From Sphingomonas colocasiae (GTDB taxonomy: Bacteria; Pseudomonadota; Alphaproteobacteria; Sphingomonadales; Sphingomonadaceae): 64,000 nucleotides of DNA. Positions within the stretch are counted from its first letter, which is position 1. Each line of letters starts with the position of its first letter. The DNA lies in assembly GCF_019880585.1 (NCBI RefSeq), contig NZ_JAINVV010000011.1, forward strand, positions 186,001 through 250,000, written 5' to 3'. This document shows positions 53,115 to 62,261 of the stretch, one piece after another. The notes beneath the pieces are model-generated. The model saw only the letters and a program-made list of their open reading frames with translations, did no database searches and had not been told where the DNA came from. The translations under genes and the position numbers were made by a program.

Positions 53115-54509
53115 ATGGACGGCCAGCCGGTGACACGCACCGAAGCATTGATGGACGCGGTGCGCGCCAGGCTAGCGAGCCGCGCGCTCGCCGCCGGGGA
53201 CAGGCTGCCATCGGTGCGCCGCTTCGCGGAGACGATGCGCGTCTCCCCCTCCACCGTGGTCGAGGCCTATGACCGGCTGGCGGCCGAGGGGCTGATCCAT
53301 GCGCGGCGCGGTTCGGGCTTCTACGTGACGGGATCGCACATGCCGCCGATGGCGCTGGGCGAGATGGGGGAACGGCGCGACCGCGATATCGATCCGCTCT
53401 GGGTGTCGCGGGAATCGCTCGATGCCGATCCGTCGGCGCTGAAGCCCGGCTGCGGCTGGCTGCCGGCGGACTGGATGCCGCAGGCGCCGATGCGGCGCGC
53501 GCTGCGCGCGCTCGCCCGTGTCGAGGACAATATCCTGTCCGATTACGGCAGCACGCGCGGATCGGCGGCGCTGCGCCGGCTGCTGCTCGCCCGCTTCGCC
53601 GAACAGGGGATCGAGGCGGATCCCGGCCAGTTGATGCTGACGGGATCGGGCACCCAGGCGATCGACCTGATCTGCCGTTTCCTGCTGCGCCCCGGCGATA
53701 CCGTGCTGGTGGACGATCCCTGCTATTTCAATTTCCAGGCGCTGCTGCGCGCGCACCAGGCCCGGATCGTCGGCATTTCCTACACCCCGACCGGGCCGGA
53801 CGTGACGGCGTTCGAGGCGGCGGCCGCGGCGGAACGCCCGCGCCTCTACATCACCAATTCCGCGCTCCACAATCCGACGGGCGCCACGCTTTCCCCCCAG
53901 ACCGCGCACCGGCTGCTGACGGTCGCGGCGGCGCATGACGTGACGGTGGTGGAGGACGACATCTTCGCCGATTTCGAGCCTGCCCCCTCCCCCCGCCTCG
54001 CCGCGCTCGACGGGCTGAGCCGCGTCGTGCGCATCGGCAGCTTTTCCAAGACGCTCTCCGCCGCGATGCGCTGCGGCTATATCGCGGCGCGCGCCGACTG
54101 GATCGAGGGGCTGGTCGACCTCCAGGTCGCGACCAGCTTCGGCGGGCCGAGCCCGATCGCGACCGAGATGATCGCGCATGTGCTGGCGGGCGGCGGTTAT
54201 CGCAAGCATATGGACGAACTGCGCCGCCGCCTGACCCATGCCAGGGGCGAGGCGGCGGCACGGCTCGCCCTGCTGGGCATCACCCCCTGGATCGATCCGC
54301 GCGGCGGTTTCTATCTCTGGTGCCGGCTGCCCGACGGCCATGAGTCCGCGATCGTCGCGCGCCGCGCGATGGCTGAGGGCGTGGTGCTCGCCCCCGGCAA
54401 TGTCTTCAGCCCGTCCGGAAGCGCGGGCGGCTTCATGCGCTTCAACGTGACCCAGATGGACGATCCGCGCATCGACGACGTCCTGCGCCGCGCGATAGAC
54501 GGTGCCTGA
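53115..54509 (+). CDS. MocR-type regulator (GntR winged helix + aminotransferase domain)
   Basis: A 464-aa MocR/PdxR-family protein. The start at 53115 has GAGGA 6 bp upstream and lies outside the palindrome. The N-terminal winged helix (~10-75) has LAAGDRLPSVRRFAETMRVSPSTVVEAYDRLAAEGLI in outline. After a linker the fold-type-I PLP domain follows, with SGTQAIDLICRFLL, SALHNPTGATLSPQ (cofactor Asn region), VEDDIFADFEP and GSFSKTLSAAMRCGYIA carrying the PLP-binding Lys. It likely senses PLP plus an amino compound and controls the exporter. Confidence 0.9.
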   Translation: MDGQPVTRTEALMDAVRARLASRALAAGDRLPSVRRFAETMRVSPSTVVEAYDRLAAEGLIHARRGSGFYVTGSHMPPMALGEMGERRDRDIDPLWVSRESLDADPSALKPGCGWLPADWMPQAPMRRALRALARVEDNILSDYGSTRGSAALRRLLLARFAEQGIEADPGQLMLTGSGTQAIDLICRFLLRPGDTVLVDDPCYFNFQALLRAHQARIVGISYTPTGPDVTAFEAAAAAERPRLYITNSALHNPTGATLSPQTAHRLLTVAAAHDVTVVEDDIFADFEPAPSPRLAALDGLSRVVRIGSFSKTLSAAMRCGYIAARADWIEGLVDLQVATSFGGPSPIATEMIAHVLAGGGYRKHMDELRRRLTHARGEAAARLALLGITPWIDPRGGFYLWCRLPDGHESAIVARRAMAEGVVLAPGNVFSPSGSAGGFMRFNVTQMDDPRIDDVLRRAIDGA

Positions 54510-54539
54510 CGCCGTAGCCTGACCATCCAACCCGCTTCG

Positions 54540-54605
54540 AACCTGCCGAAAGGCGCCGCGCCCTATGGGAACGGGTTCTCGACAGGCTCGAACCAGACGG
54601 AAGTA
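54540..54605. repeat. Shortened member of the CTCGAAG repeat family
   Basis: CGCTTCGAACCTGCCGAAAG at one end and TTCTCGACAGGCTCGAACCAGACGG at the other are degenerate versions of the 51859-52060 element. It lies between two convergent genes (MocR and a serine hydrolase), again a terminator-like position. Confidence 0.55.
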
Positions 54606-54611
54606 GAGCTT

Positions 54612-56291
54612 CTAGAGCCCCGTATCGTGGAACCGGCCGTAACGCGAACCGGAGAGGCTCAGTATCTGCGGCCGGCCGCCGATCGGGTTCAGGAACCAGA
54701 CGCGCTCGCACGACGCTTCCGGATCCTTGTAGCGCCAGCTGCCGTCCGCCGCCGCGACCAGTTCCTCATTGCCCAGGAACAGCCGGTCGCCGATCGCGAA
54801 GACCTTGGGGCGATTGCCCCATGAACTCGGGCTGTAATAGCTGCCGACCAGCCCCGCCAGACGCGGGCTCGGCGGCTGGGCGGCGGGAGCCGCGCTGCGC
54901 CCGAACAGCCTGCCGCCCAGCCGCAGCGCCTCACCCTCCAGCACGAAGCTGTAGGGCGCCAGCCCGGCATGATCGGTGACGAAGCTGTTCTCCCCGCCGG
55001 CGCGCAGCCGCGCCTCGCGCCCGCCGCTGGCGACGAACAGCGCGCCGCCGCGCTCGACGATCGTCAGCGCCATGCCGTCGGCGCTCCGCCACTGGCCTGC
55101 CATCCGCGCGCCGTCCTTCACGGGCGGCGTGGCCTTGGGGCTGCGGACGGGCGGCAGCGGCTGGCCAGCGCTCGCCGCGCGCAACAGCGCCATCGCATAT
55201 TCGGTGATCTCGGTCGGCCGATAGCCGCCCGCGCCGCCGACATTGACGCTGGCATAGCAACCGACGCCGGCCTCCTGATCGAGCGTGAAGGCGGAGCTGA
55301 AGCCATGCACGCCGCCGGTGTGGCGGAAGCAGGGCCGCCCATCGACCGCCAGCGTGATCAGGCCGTTGCCGTAACGCGCGCCGGCCGGCGACGAATCGAT
55401 CGTCGGCTTGCGGTACCGCTCGGCCAGCGCATCGGAGAAGAGCGGCGCGCCCTTGCCCTTGGCGACGCCCTGCAGGAACTGGAGGAAACGCACCATATCC
55501 GCGCCGCTGGCGGCGACCGATCCCGCCGCGTGCGAGAAATCGAACCAGCGCGCCTGCGCCAGCCGCACCCTGGGCAGCCACGGCATGTCGTCGCGGAAGC
55601 GGACATGGCCGCTGGCATAGGCGGCGCGATCGGAAATGCGGAAGGCGGGCACCGCCGTCTTCATGCCCAGGGGCTTCAGCACCAGCGCGTCCATCGCGGC
55701 GGGATAGCTCATGCCCGAAGCACGCTCGATCACCGCGCCGAGCAGCGCATAGCCGAGATTGCAGTAGGAATAGCGCGATCCCGGCGCGAAGCCCGTCCAC
55801 AGCCGCCCGCCCGGAATGTCGATCTGCATCGGATCCTCGAGCAGATTGGGGATGCCGGAGCTGTGATCGAGCAACTGGGTGAGCGTGAGCGTTTCGGGGG
55901 GCAGCGGATAATCGGGCAGCAGATCCTGCACGCGCGCGTCCAGGTTCAGCTTGCCCCGATCGGCCAGCACGAACAGCGCCATGGCGGTGAGCGACTTGGA
56001 GATCGAGCCGATCTGGAAAAGATGCTCGGAGGCGGCGGGAACGCGGCGATCGAGATCGGCGAGCCCGGCGACGAAGGTCGCCTGGGCGCCGCCGGGGCCG
56101 ATCAGCGCCACGGTCATGCCGGGAAAGCCCTTGTCCGCCAGATCGGCATCGGCGAACGCCTTCAGCCGCTGGACGACCTGGGCGAGCGGGCCGCCCGCCG
56201 CCGCCTTCGTGGCCGCCGCCAGCGGCTCCGCCACCGCGATCATCGTCGCCGCCGAAGCGACCCCCAGCATATCCCGCCGCGTCACATCCAT
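54612..56291 (-). CDS. Exported beta-lactamase-fold serine hydrolase
   Basis: A 559-aa protein. The N-terminus (MDVTRRDMLGVASAATMIAVAEPLAAA) has an RR pair before a hydrophobic stretch, compatible with Tat or Sec export. The catalytic motifs are SISK at 96-99, a YCN variant of YxN in YSYCNLGYALLG, and HTGG in FRHTGGVHGFSS. The C-terminal ~150 residues form a beta-rich extra domain. Family members act as D-amino-acid peptidases or esterases. A REP element separates it from the next hydrolase gene upstream. Confidence 0.82.
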   Translation of the reverse strand: MDVTRRDMLGVASAATMIAVAEPLAAATKAAAGGPLAQVVQRLKAFADADLADKGFPGMTVALIGPGGAQATFVAGLADLDRRVPAASEHLFQIGSISKSLTAMALFVLADRGKLNLDARVQDLLPDYPLPPETLTLTQLLDHSSGIPNLLEDPMQIDIPGGRLWTGFAPGSRYSYCNLGYALLGAVIERASGMSYPAAMDALVLKPLGMKTAVPAFRISDRAAYASGHVRFRDDMPWLPRVRLAQARWFDFSHAAGSVAASGADMVRFLQFLQGVAKGKGAPLFSDALAERYRKPTIDSSPAGARYGNGLITLAVDGRPCFRHTGGVHGFSSAFTLDQEAGVGCYASVNVGGAGGYRPTEITEYAMALLRAASAGQPLPPVRSPKATPPVKDGARMAGQWRSADGMALTIVERGGALFVASGGREARLRAGGENSFVTDHAGLAPYSFVLEGEALRLGGRLFGRSAAPAAQPPSPRLAGLVGSYYSPSSWGNRPKVFAIGDRLFLGNEELVAAADGSWRYKDPEASCERVWFLNPIGGRPQILSLSGSRYGRFHDTGL

Positions 56292-56319
56292 TCGAACTCT
56301 CCCTTGCCTCTGTTTCGTT

Positions 56320-56403
56320 CGTCATCCCGGCGAAAGCCGGGATCCCGCTTCCCGTTCACTGCCTTTACAACGGCAAGGGGATCCCGGCCTTCGCCGGGAT
56401 GAC
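56320..56403. repeat. REP-like element (CGTCATCCCGGCGAAAGCCGGGATCC family)
   Basis: Opens CGTCATCCCGGCGAAAGCCG and closes TTCGCCGGGATGAC, with a central AACGGCAAGGGG. It is a paired-hairpin REP unit in the gap between two same-strand serine-hydrolase genes. The remaining bases hold no gene. Confidence 0.75.
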
Positions 56404-56446
56404 ATGAGCGGACGGACAATGCCGTCCGCTCAACAACGTCCCGGCC

Positions 56447-58057
56447 TCACTTCGCCGGCTTCTCCACCTTGGTGAAATCCAGATCGTGGAAATCGAAGCT
56501 GAAATCGGTCGCGGGCGACACCGCCTGCATCTTCATGCCCGTCACCTTGCCGTCATAGCCCTGTTCGAAGCGGACATAGGAATCGGCCTCCAGGCTGCGG
56601 TCCTTCCAGCGGGCGATGAAGATATTGCCGCTATAGGGCAGCAGCGGCCCTTCCAGATCCTTGGTCCGGCTGAACTTGAGCACCAGCCCGTCACCCTCGC
56701 GCCGGACGGTCGCGTCGCCGCGCCACGGATCGTTATAGGTGCCGACATAGGTGTCGAGCGGCAGCGAGGGCGGCCCGGCGCTCGCCAGCACCTTGGCGGC
56801 GGCATCCTCCACCGCGCGGGCACCGTCGTTGCGCGTCTTGGTCTGCGCGGACGCGATCTCCACCCAGTCGCGCGCCGGCGCCTTCAGATAGGCGTCGAGG
56901 ATCTGGTTGCCGACCGACGTCATCGCCGCGCCCGATTGCTGGTTGGTGAAGACGAGCACGCCCAGCTTGAGTTCGGGGACCATCGCCACCCAGGTGACGG
57001 TGCCCGCGACCCCGCCGGTATGCGCGACCTTCTTATATCCGAACACATCCTCCAGCCCCCAGCCCAGGCCGTAGCCGGAGAAATGGGTGCGCATCATCTC
57101 GGTGGAACGCGGGTTGACGGGAAGCGGCGTGTTGACCGTCCACATCTCCGTGCCGCGCGCCGCGCTGAACAGCTGCTTGCCCGACGGACTCTTGCCCGCA
57201 TCGAGCTGCGTCATCAGCCATTTGGCCATGCCGTTGATGCTGCAATTGATCGTGCCCGCCGGGCCGATCGCATCGATGTTCATCACCGGAATCGCGGTCA
57301 GCTTGCCCTCGACCACGATGTGGGGCGACGCGAGATTGCTGCGGTCGCGAATCCGGCCATAGGTGGAGGAGCAGGGCTGCATGCCGAGCGGCGCCAGGAT
57401 CCGCGTCTCGACGAATTCGTCCCAGGTCTTGCCCGTCACCGCCGGGATGATCTGGCCCGCGACCATATAGAGCGTGTTGTCGTAATCGAAGCGCGAGCGG
57501 AAGCTGGAAACGGGCTTCAGGTAGCGCAGGCCGTGGATGATCTCGTCGCGCGTGATGTCGCTTTCGGGAAAGACCATCAGGTCTCCCGCGCCCAGCCCCA
57601 GGCCGCTGCGATGCGTCAGCAGGTCGCGGATCGTGAATTCGCGCGTCACATAGGGATCGTACATGCGGAACTGGGGCAGATGATCGATCACCTTGTCGTC
57701 CCAGCCGATCTTGCCTTCGTCGATCAGGATCGAGAGCGCGGCGGCGGTGAACGCCTTGGTGTTCGATCCGATCTGGAACAGCGTGTCGGCATCGACCCTG
57801 GCGGACTTGCCCTGCTCGCGCACGCCATAGCCCTTGGAATAGATCAGCTTGCCGTCCTTGACGATGCCGACGGCCATACCGGGCACTTCGAATGCCTTCA
57901 TCGCGCGCGCCACGGTTTCGTCGATCTTCGTGGGCGAGATCGGCATTGCGGCCGGGGCGGCCGCCTTGCGCGGCTGCGCGGCTGCGGGCATGGTCGCCGA
58001 TGCGGCGGCAAGCGCGAGTGCGAGGGCGATGGATGTACGTCGAGCGAAAGATGTCAC
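56447..58057 (-). CDS. Exported serine hydrolase with DUF3471-type C-terminal domain
   Basis: A 536-aa protein. A GTG start at 58057 has GGGAGG 6 bp upstream and gives a signal peptide (TSFARRTSIALALALAAASATMPAAAQ); the longer frame to 58264 reads through the divergent promoter. Motifs are SNTK at 98-101 (FQIGSNTKAFTAAA), YDN in FDYDNTLYMVAGQ, and HTGG in KKVAHTGGVAGT. The last ~110 residues (LDTYVGTYNDPWRGDATVRREG, ..., FDFHDLDFTKV) match DUF3471, found in Pab87-like D-aminopeptidases. Probably a periplasmic peptidase. Confidence 0.85.
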   Translation of the reverse strand: MTSFARRTSIALALALAAASATMPAAAQPRKAAAPAAMPISPTKIDETVARAMKAFEVPGMAVGIVKDGKLIYSKGYGVREQGKSARVDADTLFQIGSNTKAFTAAALSILIDEGKIGWDDKVIDHLPQFRMYDPYVTREFTIRDLLTHRSGLGLGAGDLMVFPESDITRDEIIHGLRYLKPVSSFRSRFDYDNTLYMVAGQIIPAVTGKTWDEFVETRILAPLGMQPCSSTYGRIRDRSNLASPHIVVEGKLTAIPVMNIDAIGPAGTINCSINGMAKWLMTQLDAGKSPSGKQLFSAARGTEMWTVNTPLPVNPRSTEMMRTHFSGYGLGWGLEDVFGYKKVAHTGGVAGTVTWVAMVPELKLGVLVFTNQQSGAAMTSVGNQILDAYLKAPARDWVEIASAQTKTRNDGARAVEDAAAKVLASAGPPSLPLDTYVGTYNDPWRGDATVRREGDGLVLKFSRTKDLEGPLLPYSGNIFIARWKDRSLEADSYVRFEQGYDGKVTGMKMQAVSPATDFSFDFHDLDFTKVEKPAK

Positions 58058-58203
58058 GGCTAACCTCCCGATGGCCCGGGATGCGTTGACCGTCCCGATG
58101 GCCCGTTCTTCGATTTCAATGCGGCGCCCCCAGCAGCGCCATCGGTCATTATTGAAAATCCTGTCCTGATTCATCAAAAAAACATCCTCAAAAGGCCAGA
58201 CCA

Positions 58204-59265
58204 ATGAATATCTTCGTCCATATGGGATCGGCGCTGATGCTGGCCGCGATTCCGGCATCTTCATGGGGTGCGCCGGCAGCGCCCATCCAGTCCTATGACG
58301 AATATCGATCCTGGCTGGTCGCCTGCGACAATGGGCTCTCCTGCGTCGCCAAGGGCTTCGACGACGGCGCGTCGCGCGCCGAACTGAAGATCGAGCGGGA
58401 GGGCGGCCCGAACGGCCAGCCGACCGCGACGATCGCGACCGAAACCGCCTTCACTGCCAAGGATCTCGCCGTCGACGGCACACCGCTCAGGCTCGACATG
58501 GCGGCATGGACGCTCACGACCGAGGATGGCGACGGCACGACACTGACCACCGACGACCCTGCCGCGATCCGCGCGCTGGTCGCGCGGCTGCGCGACGGCG
58601 TCATCTTGCGCGCGGGCGGCGCGGAGATCCCGCTCGACGGCTTCACCGCCGCCTTGCTGCGCATCGACGATCGCCAGGGGCGCGTGGGCGGCGCGACCGC
58701 GCTGATCCGGCCGGGCCCGCGCCCGGCAAGCGCCGTCCCCGCGCCGCCCGCCATCCCCAGGATCGCCAAGCGCCCGATCGCCGCGCGGCTGTCGCCGGGC
58801 GAAGCCGACCGGCTGATCGCCAGGGTGCGCGCCGAACAGGCCGCGCTGTTCGAAAAGGAAGGCTGCGAGGAGATGCCGGGCGCGATGACGGCCGAGGCGA
58901 ACGCGCTGAACGACATGCAGGCGATCGCCTTCGTCCCCTGCATCATGGGCGCCTATCAGGGATCGTCGCTCGCCTTCGTCGTTCCGCGCGGCAAAGGCGC
59001 ATCCCGCCAGTTGATCCTGCCGACACCCTATCTCGGCGCGGATGCCGAGGGGGAAAGCCTTTCCTATTTCACCGAAGCCTGGTTCGATGCGGAAGGCGGC
59101 ACGGTATCGACCGCCGCCAAGGGGCGCGGCCTGGCCGATTGCGGCATATCGGCAAGCTGGATCTGGGACGGCGCGGCCTTCCGGCTCACCGCGCTCGACC
59201 TGCAACGCAATTGCGGCGGCCGCTATCCCGGCGACTGGCCGAGCCTGTTCCGGTCGGTGCAGTAA
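58204..59265 (+). CDS. DUF1176-family exported protein
   Basis: A 353-aa protein with a signal peptide (FVHMGSALMLAAIPASSWGAP). The body matches the DUF1176 layout: a FxxWLVACDNGLSCVAKGF opening with paired cysteines, a central Pro-rich spacer (RPGPRPASAVPAPPAIPRI), CEEMPGAMTAEANAL, and a C-terminal DCGISASWIWDGAAFRLT with LQRNCGG, giving two or three likely disulfides. Function unknown. It is divergent from the DUF3471 hydrolase gene. Confidence 0.8.
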   Translation: MNIFVHMGSALMLAAIPASSWGAPAAPIQSYDEYRSWLVACDNGLSCVAKGFDDGASRAELKIEREGGPNGQPTATIATETAFTAKDLAVDGTPLRLDMAAWTLTTEDGDGTTLTTDDPAAIRALVARLRDGVILRAGGAEIPLDGFTAALLRIDDRQGRVGGATALIRPGPRPASAVPAPPAIPRIAKRPIAARLSPGEADRLIARVRAEQAALFEKEGCEEMPGAMTAEANALNDMQAIAFVPCIMGAYQGSSLAFVVPRGKGASRQLILPTPYLGADAEGESLSYFTEAWFDAEGGTVSTAAKGRGLADCGISASWIWDGAAFRLTALDLQRNCGGRYPGDWPSLFRSVQ

Positions 59266-59308
59266 ACTTCGCCTGGACCGGGGCGATGGATGCCCGGTTC
59301 CGCCCCCT

Positions 59309-60109
59309 TCACATCCTCGCCGTATAGCGTGCGGACGCCGCCTCGAACGACATGATCGGCGCGCGGATCGTGCCGTCGGCCAGCCGGCGCCCGCCCAGCG
59401 GATCGATCGCCTGGATCTCGTAATCGGGCGCACCGGCGTCGAGGCCGGAGATGACGACATCGAAAGTCCGGGCCGGGCCGCCATCGGGCACGAACCAGTG
59501 GATATTGTCGCGATCGGGCGACATGGCCGAAAGCGTGCCGGTGCGCGCACGAAAATCGCGCGTCGGGCGGATCACCATCGCGCCGGGCGCGTCGCGCACG
59601 CGATCGAAATTGCGGACGCGGAAGGCGCCGGCGACCACCAGATGCGCGGAGGCCATGTGGCGATGACCGTGCGGGGTGATCACATTGTGCGGCGCGAAAT
59701 CGAACAGCGCCGCGCCATAGGCCAGCTTGCGCGGCGCGCCATCCGCATCGAGGAAACGGACATGGCGTTTTTGCGGATCGTTGGTGGGCGGCATCGCCGC
59801 CGCCGTCACGCGCGCCTGATCCAGGCTCGCCATCAGTTCGGCGACATCGATCTCGCCGGCCAGCCCCACGACCGCGTCCATCCACGCCCGTGGAGAGAGC
59901 GTGCCGCGCTTGAGTGCGCGCGCGATCTCGTCCTGGCGATCGATCCAGTCGCGCGCCGCCATGCGCCGGCCGGGCCGCGCGGCCGCCAGTTCGGCGGCCA
60001 GCGCATAGCCGGCAAAGGCCGCGATCATCGCGGTCAACTGCCCGCGCCGCGTGAGGCCCAGATCTTCCGCCGATGCCGGCGCCGCCTGATCCCGGTCCGA
60101 TACCGTCAT
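59309..60109 (-). CDS. Cupin-fold protein, unknown function
   Basis: A 266-aa protein. The N-terminal ~45 residues contain a basic pair (TRRGQ) before a hydrophobic stretch (LTAMIAAFAGYALAAELAA), either a Tat-like signal or an anchor. The C-terminal ~150 residues look like a cupin barrel: APHNVITPHGHRHMASAHLVVAGAF would hold a metal through its three His, followed by IRPTRDF and RDNIHWFVPDGG. No family identified with confidence; dioxygenase-like or sugar-binding roles are possible. Confidence 0.6.
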   Translation of the reverse strand: MTVSDRDQAAPASAEDLGLTRRGQLTAMIAAFAGYALAAELAAARPGRRMAARDWIDRQDEIARALKRGTLSPRAWMDAVVGLAGEIDVAELMASLDQARVTAAAMPPTNDPQKRHVRFLDADGAPRKLAYGAALFDFAPHNVITPHGHRHMASAHLVVAGAFRVRNFDRVRDAPGAMVIRPTRDFRARTGTLSAMSPDRDNIHWFVPDGGPARTFDVVISGLDAGAPDYEIQAIDPLGGRRLADGTIRAPIMSFEAASARYTARM

Positions 60110-60280
60110 CGCCCACCCCCAATTTATCTGTACCCGTTCATGCTACGCCCAACATGAAGCCGCGCACAAAGGAGATGATCTGGCACCAGACCCCAATTTT
60201 TCTAAGAGTTTCACCCTCTTTGCATTCTCTATCTTTGTGATAATGTTTCACACGGTTTCCCAGCGTGAAGGATGCCGTTT

Positions 60281-61669
60281 ATGTCGAATGCCCCCTCCGT
60301 TCGTCACCTTTCCCTTCTTCCCCTGCTCGCCATCCCGCTCTGGCTCGCCGGCTGCGGCAAGCCCGAACCGCGATCCGCCGACGGCCGCGACGCCGTCGCC
60401 GACTATGCCGCCGTCGAAGACGCCGCCGAGGCCCCGCGCGTCACCGCGCGCAGGAGCGAGTGGAATGTCGCCGGGATCGTCAAGGGCAAGACCGAGACCC
60501 TGACGACCGAGCCCGTCGAACCCGCCGCGCCACCGCCCGTGCCACCTCGCCCGCAGCCGCCCGCGCAATCGGGGCTGCTCACCGCCGGCGATCATGACGA
60601 CCTGCTCAATCCCGAACTCTATGCCGATTATGCCGAGCGTTTCCTGCAGGAGAGCGGCCAACGCGACCTGCCGTTCGTCGACACGCGCAGGCGCGTCGCG
60701 GTGAAGGTGGTCGATGCCGGCGGCCGCCCGGTTCCCTTCGCGCGCGTCGACGTGCAGCGCGGCGGATCGCCGCTGCGCCTGGTCGCCGCCGCGGACGGCA
60801 CCGCATCCTTCTATCCCGCCTTCGATCGCGTGCCCGCGCGCACCACCGTCCGCGTCGCCTCCGCCGCGGGCAATGCCGCCCGCGCGCTCGACCTAGGTGG
60901 GCGGGGCGCGCGCAGCATCGCCATCGCGCTGCCCGGCACCGCGCCCGCCGTCACCGCGATGGACCTGGCGCTGGTGATCGATACCACCGGCAGCATGGGC
61001 GACGAGATGGCCTATCTCCAGGCCGAGATCGATTCGATCGTCGCGCGGCTGAAGCGCGAGGCGGGCAATCTCGATCTGCGCATCTCGGTGATCGTCTATC
61101 GCGACGAAGGCGACGATTATGTCGTGCGCTCGACCCCGCTCACCGCCGATATCCGCAGCGTGCGCGCCACGCTGGCGCAGCAGGAGGCGGGCGGAGGCGG
61201 CGACACGCCGGAGGCCGTGGCTCAGGCGATGGCGGCGGCCGAGCGGATGCAATGGCGGCCGGGCGCGGCCAAGGCGATCCTGCTGGTCGCCGACGCACCC
61301 CCGCATGAGGAGGATTTCGGCCCCACCCTCGCCTCCACCGAAAGGCTGCGCGCACGCGGCGTCCAGATCGTGCCGGTAGCTGCAAGCGGCGTGGAGGAGA
61401 GCGCCGAATATGTGATGCGAACGATGGCCGCACTCACCCAGGGCCGCTACATCTTCCTCACCGACGACAGCGGCGTCGGCAATCCCCATGCCGAACCCAA
61501 TCTCGCCTGCTACGCGGTCACCCGGCTCGACCAGCTGATCGGCCGCGTCCTCGCCGGCATCGCCGAGGGCCGCCGCATCGAACCCCGGCCGGGCGAAGTG
61601 ATCCGCATGGTCGGCAATTACGATCGCGGCCGTTGCCTGGGCGCGGGGGTGACGCCGCGACAGGGGTAG
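60281..61669 (+). CDS. Lipoprotein with von Willebrand factor A domain
   Basis: A 462-aa lipoprotein. The ATG at 60281 is preferred: AAGGA lies 8 bp upstream, while the in-frame ATG at 60272 abuts that site. Lipobox LAGC is at residues 22-25. A Pro-rich linker (AAPPPVPPRPQPPAQ) precedes a carboxypeptidase-regulatory-like beta domain (~134-215). The VWA domain follows, with MIDAS residues DTTGS at 234-238, a conserved GGGGDTPEAV loop, and AILLVADAPPH. It likely binds a partner protein through Mg2+ at the outer membrane. Ligand unknown. Confidence 0.85.
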   Translation: MSNAPSVRHLSLLPLLAIPLWLAGCGKPEPRSADGRDAVADYAAVEDAAEAPRVTARRSEWNVAGIVKGKTETLTTEPVEPAAPPPVPPRPQPPAQSGLLTAGDHDDLLNPELYADYAERFLQESGQRDLPFVDTRRRVAVKVVDAGGRPVPFARVDVQRGGSPLRLVAAADGTASFYPAFDRVPARTTVRVASAAGNAARALDLGGRGARSIAIALPGTAPAVTAMDLALVIDTTGSMGDEMAYLQAEIDSIVARLKREAGNLDLRISVIVYRDEGDDYVVRSTPLTADIRSVRATLAQQEAGGGGDTPEAVAQAMAAAERMQWRPGAAKAILLVADAPPHEEDFGPTLASTERLRARGVQIVPVAASGVEESAEYVMRTMAALTQGRYIFLTDDSGVGNPHAEPNLACYAVTRLDQLIGRVLAGIAEGRRIEPRPGEVIRMVGNYDRGRCLGAGVTPRQG

Positions 61670-61718
61670 CGATCCAACCGGATCGACTCCGTGGCCGTCC
61701 ATCGGCACAAGGCGCCGC

Positions 61719-62222
61719 ATGCTGCTGAACGACAGGCTCGAAACATCCCGGCTGATCGTCCGTCCGTTCGCGCCGGAGGATGCCGGGTCGCTGGTCGCGC
61801 TTTTCGCCGATCCGCGCGTCCATCGCCATGTCGACGACGGCCAACCGCTCAGCGACGATATGGCGCGGCTCTGGGTCGTCCGCTCGGGCGAGAATCTCGT
61901 TCGCCATGGCTATGGCACCGGCGCGGTCGTGCTGCGCGAAACGGGGAAGCTGATCGGCTGGGCGGGATTCGCGCGGCCGGGCGACGGCAGCGAGGAACTG
62001 ATCTACGGCCTCGCGCCCGCGCATTGGCGCCGGGGCCTCGGCACCGAATTGCTCGACGCACTGGTCGCGTTCGGCCGGACGCGCGGGATCGATCCGCTGC
62101 GGGCGACGGTGGCACCGGCGAATATCGGATCGGTCCGGCTGCTGGAGAAAGCCGGTTTCGTACTGGCCGAGCGCGGTTATGATGGAGATGCCGATTGCGA
62201 TCTCTATCTGCGGCGGCAATAG
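61719..62222 (+). CDS. GNAT-family N-acetyltransferase
   Basis: A 167-aa acetyltransferase of the RimJ/RimL type. It shows RLIVRPFAPEDAGSLVALFADPRVHRHV, a GAVVLRETGKLIGWAGFARP strand pair, the acetyl-CoA turn in LAPAHWRRGLGTELLDALVAFG, and PANIGSVRLLEKAGFVLAERG at the end. Acceptor unknown. It is 50 bp after the VWA gene on the same strand. Confidence 0.85.
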   Translation: MLLNDRLETSRLIVRPFAPEDAGSLVALFADPRVHRHVDDGQPLSDDMARLWVVRSGENLVRHGYGTGAVVLRETGKLIGWAGFARPGDGSEELIYGLAPAHWRRGLGTELLDALVAFGRTRGIDPLRATVAPANIGSVRLLEKAGFVLAERGYDGDADCDLYLRRQ

Positions 62223-62261
62223 CCGGGCCAATGCCGCCCGCCGGGACGGTCAACGGCCGCG

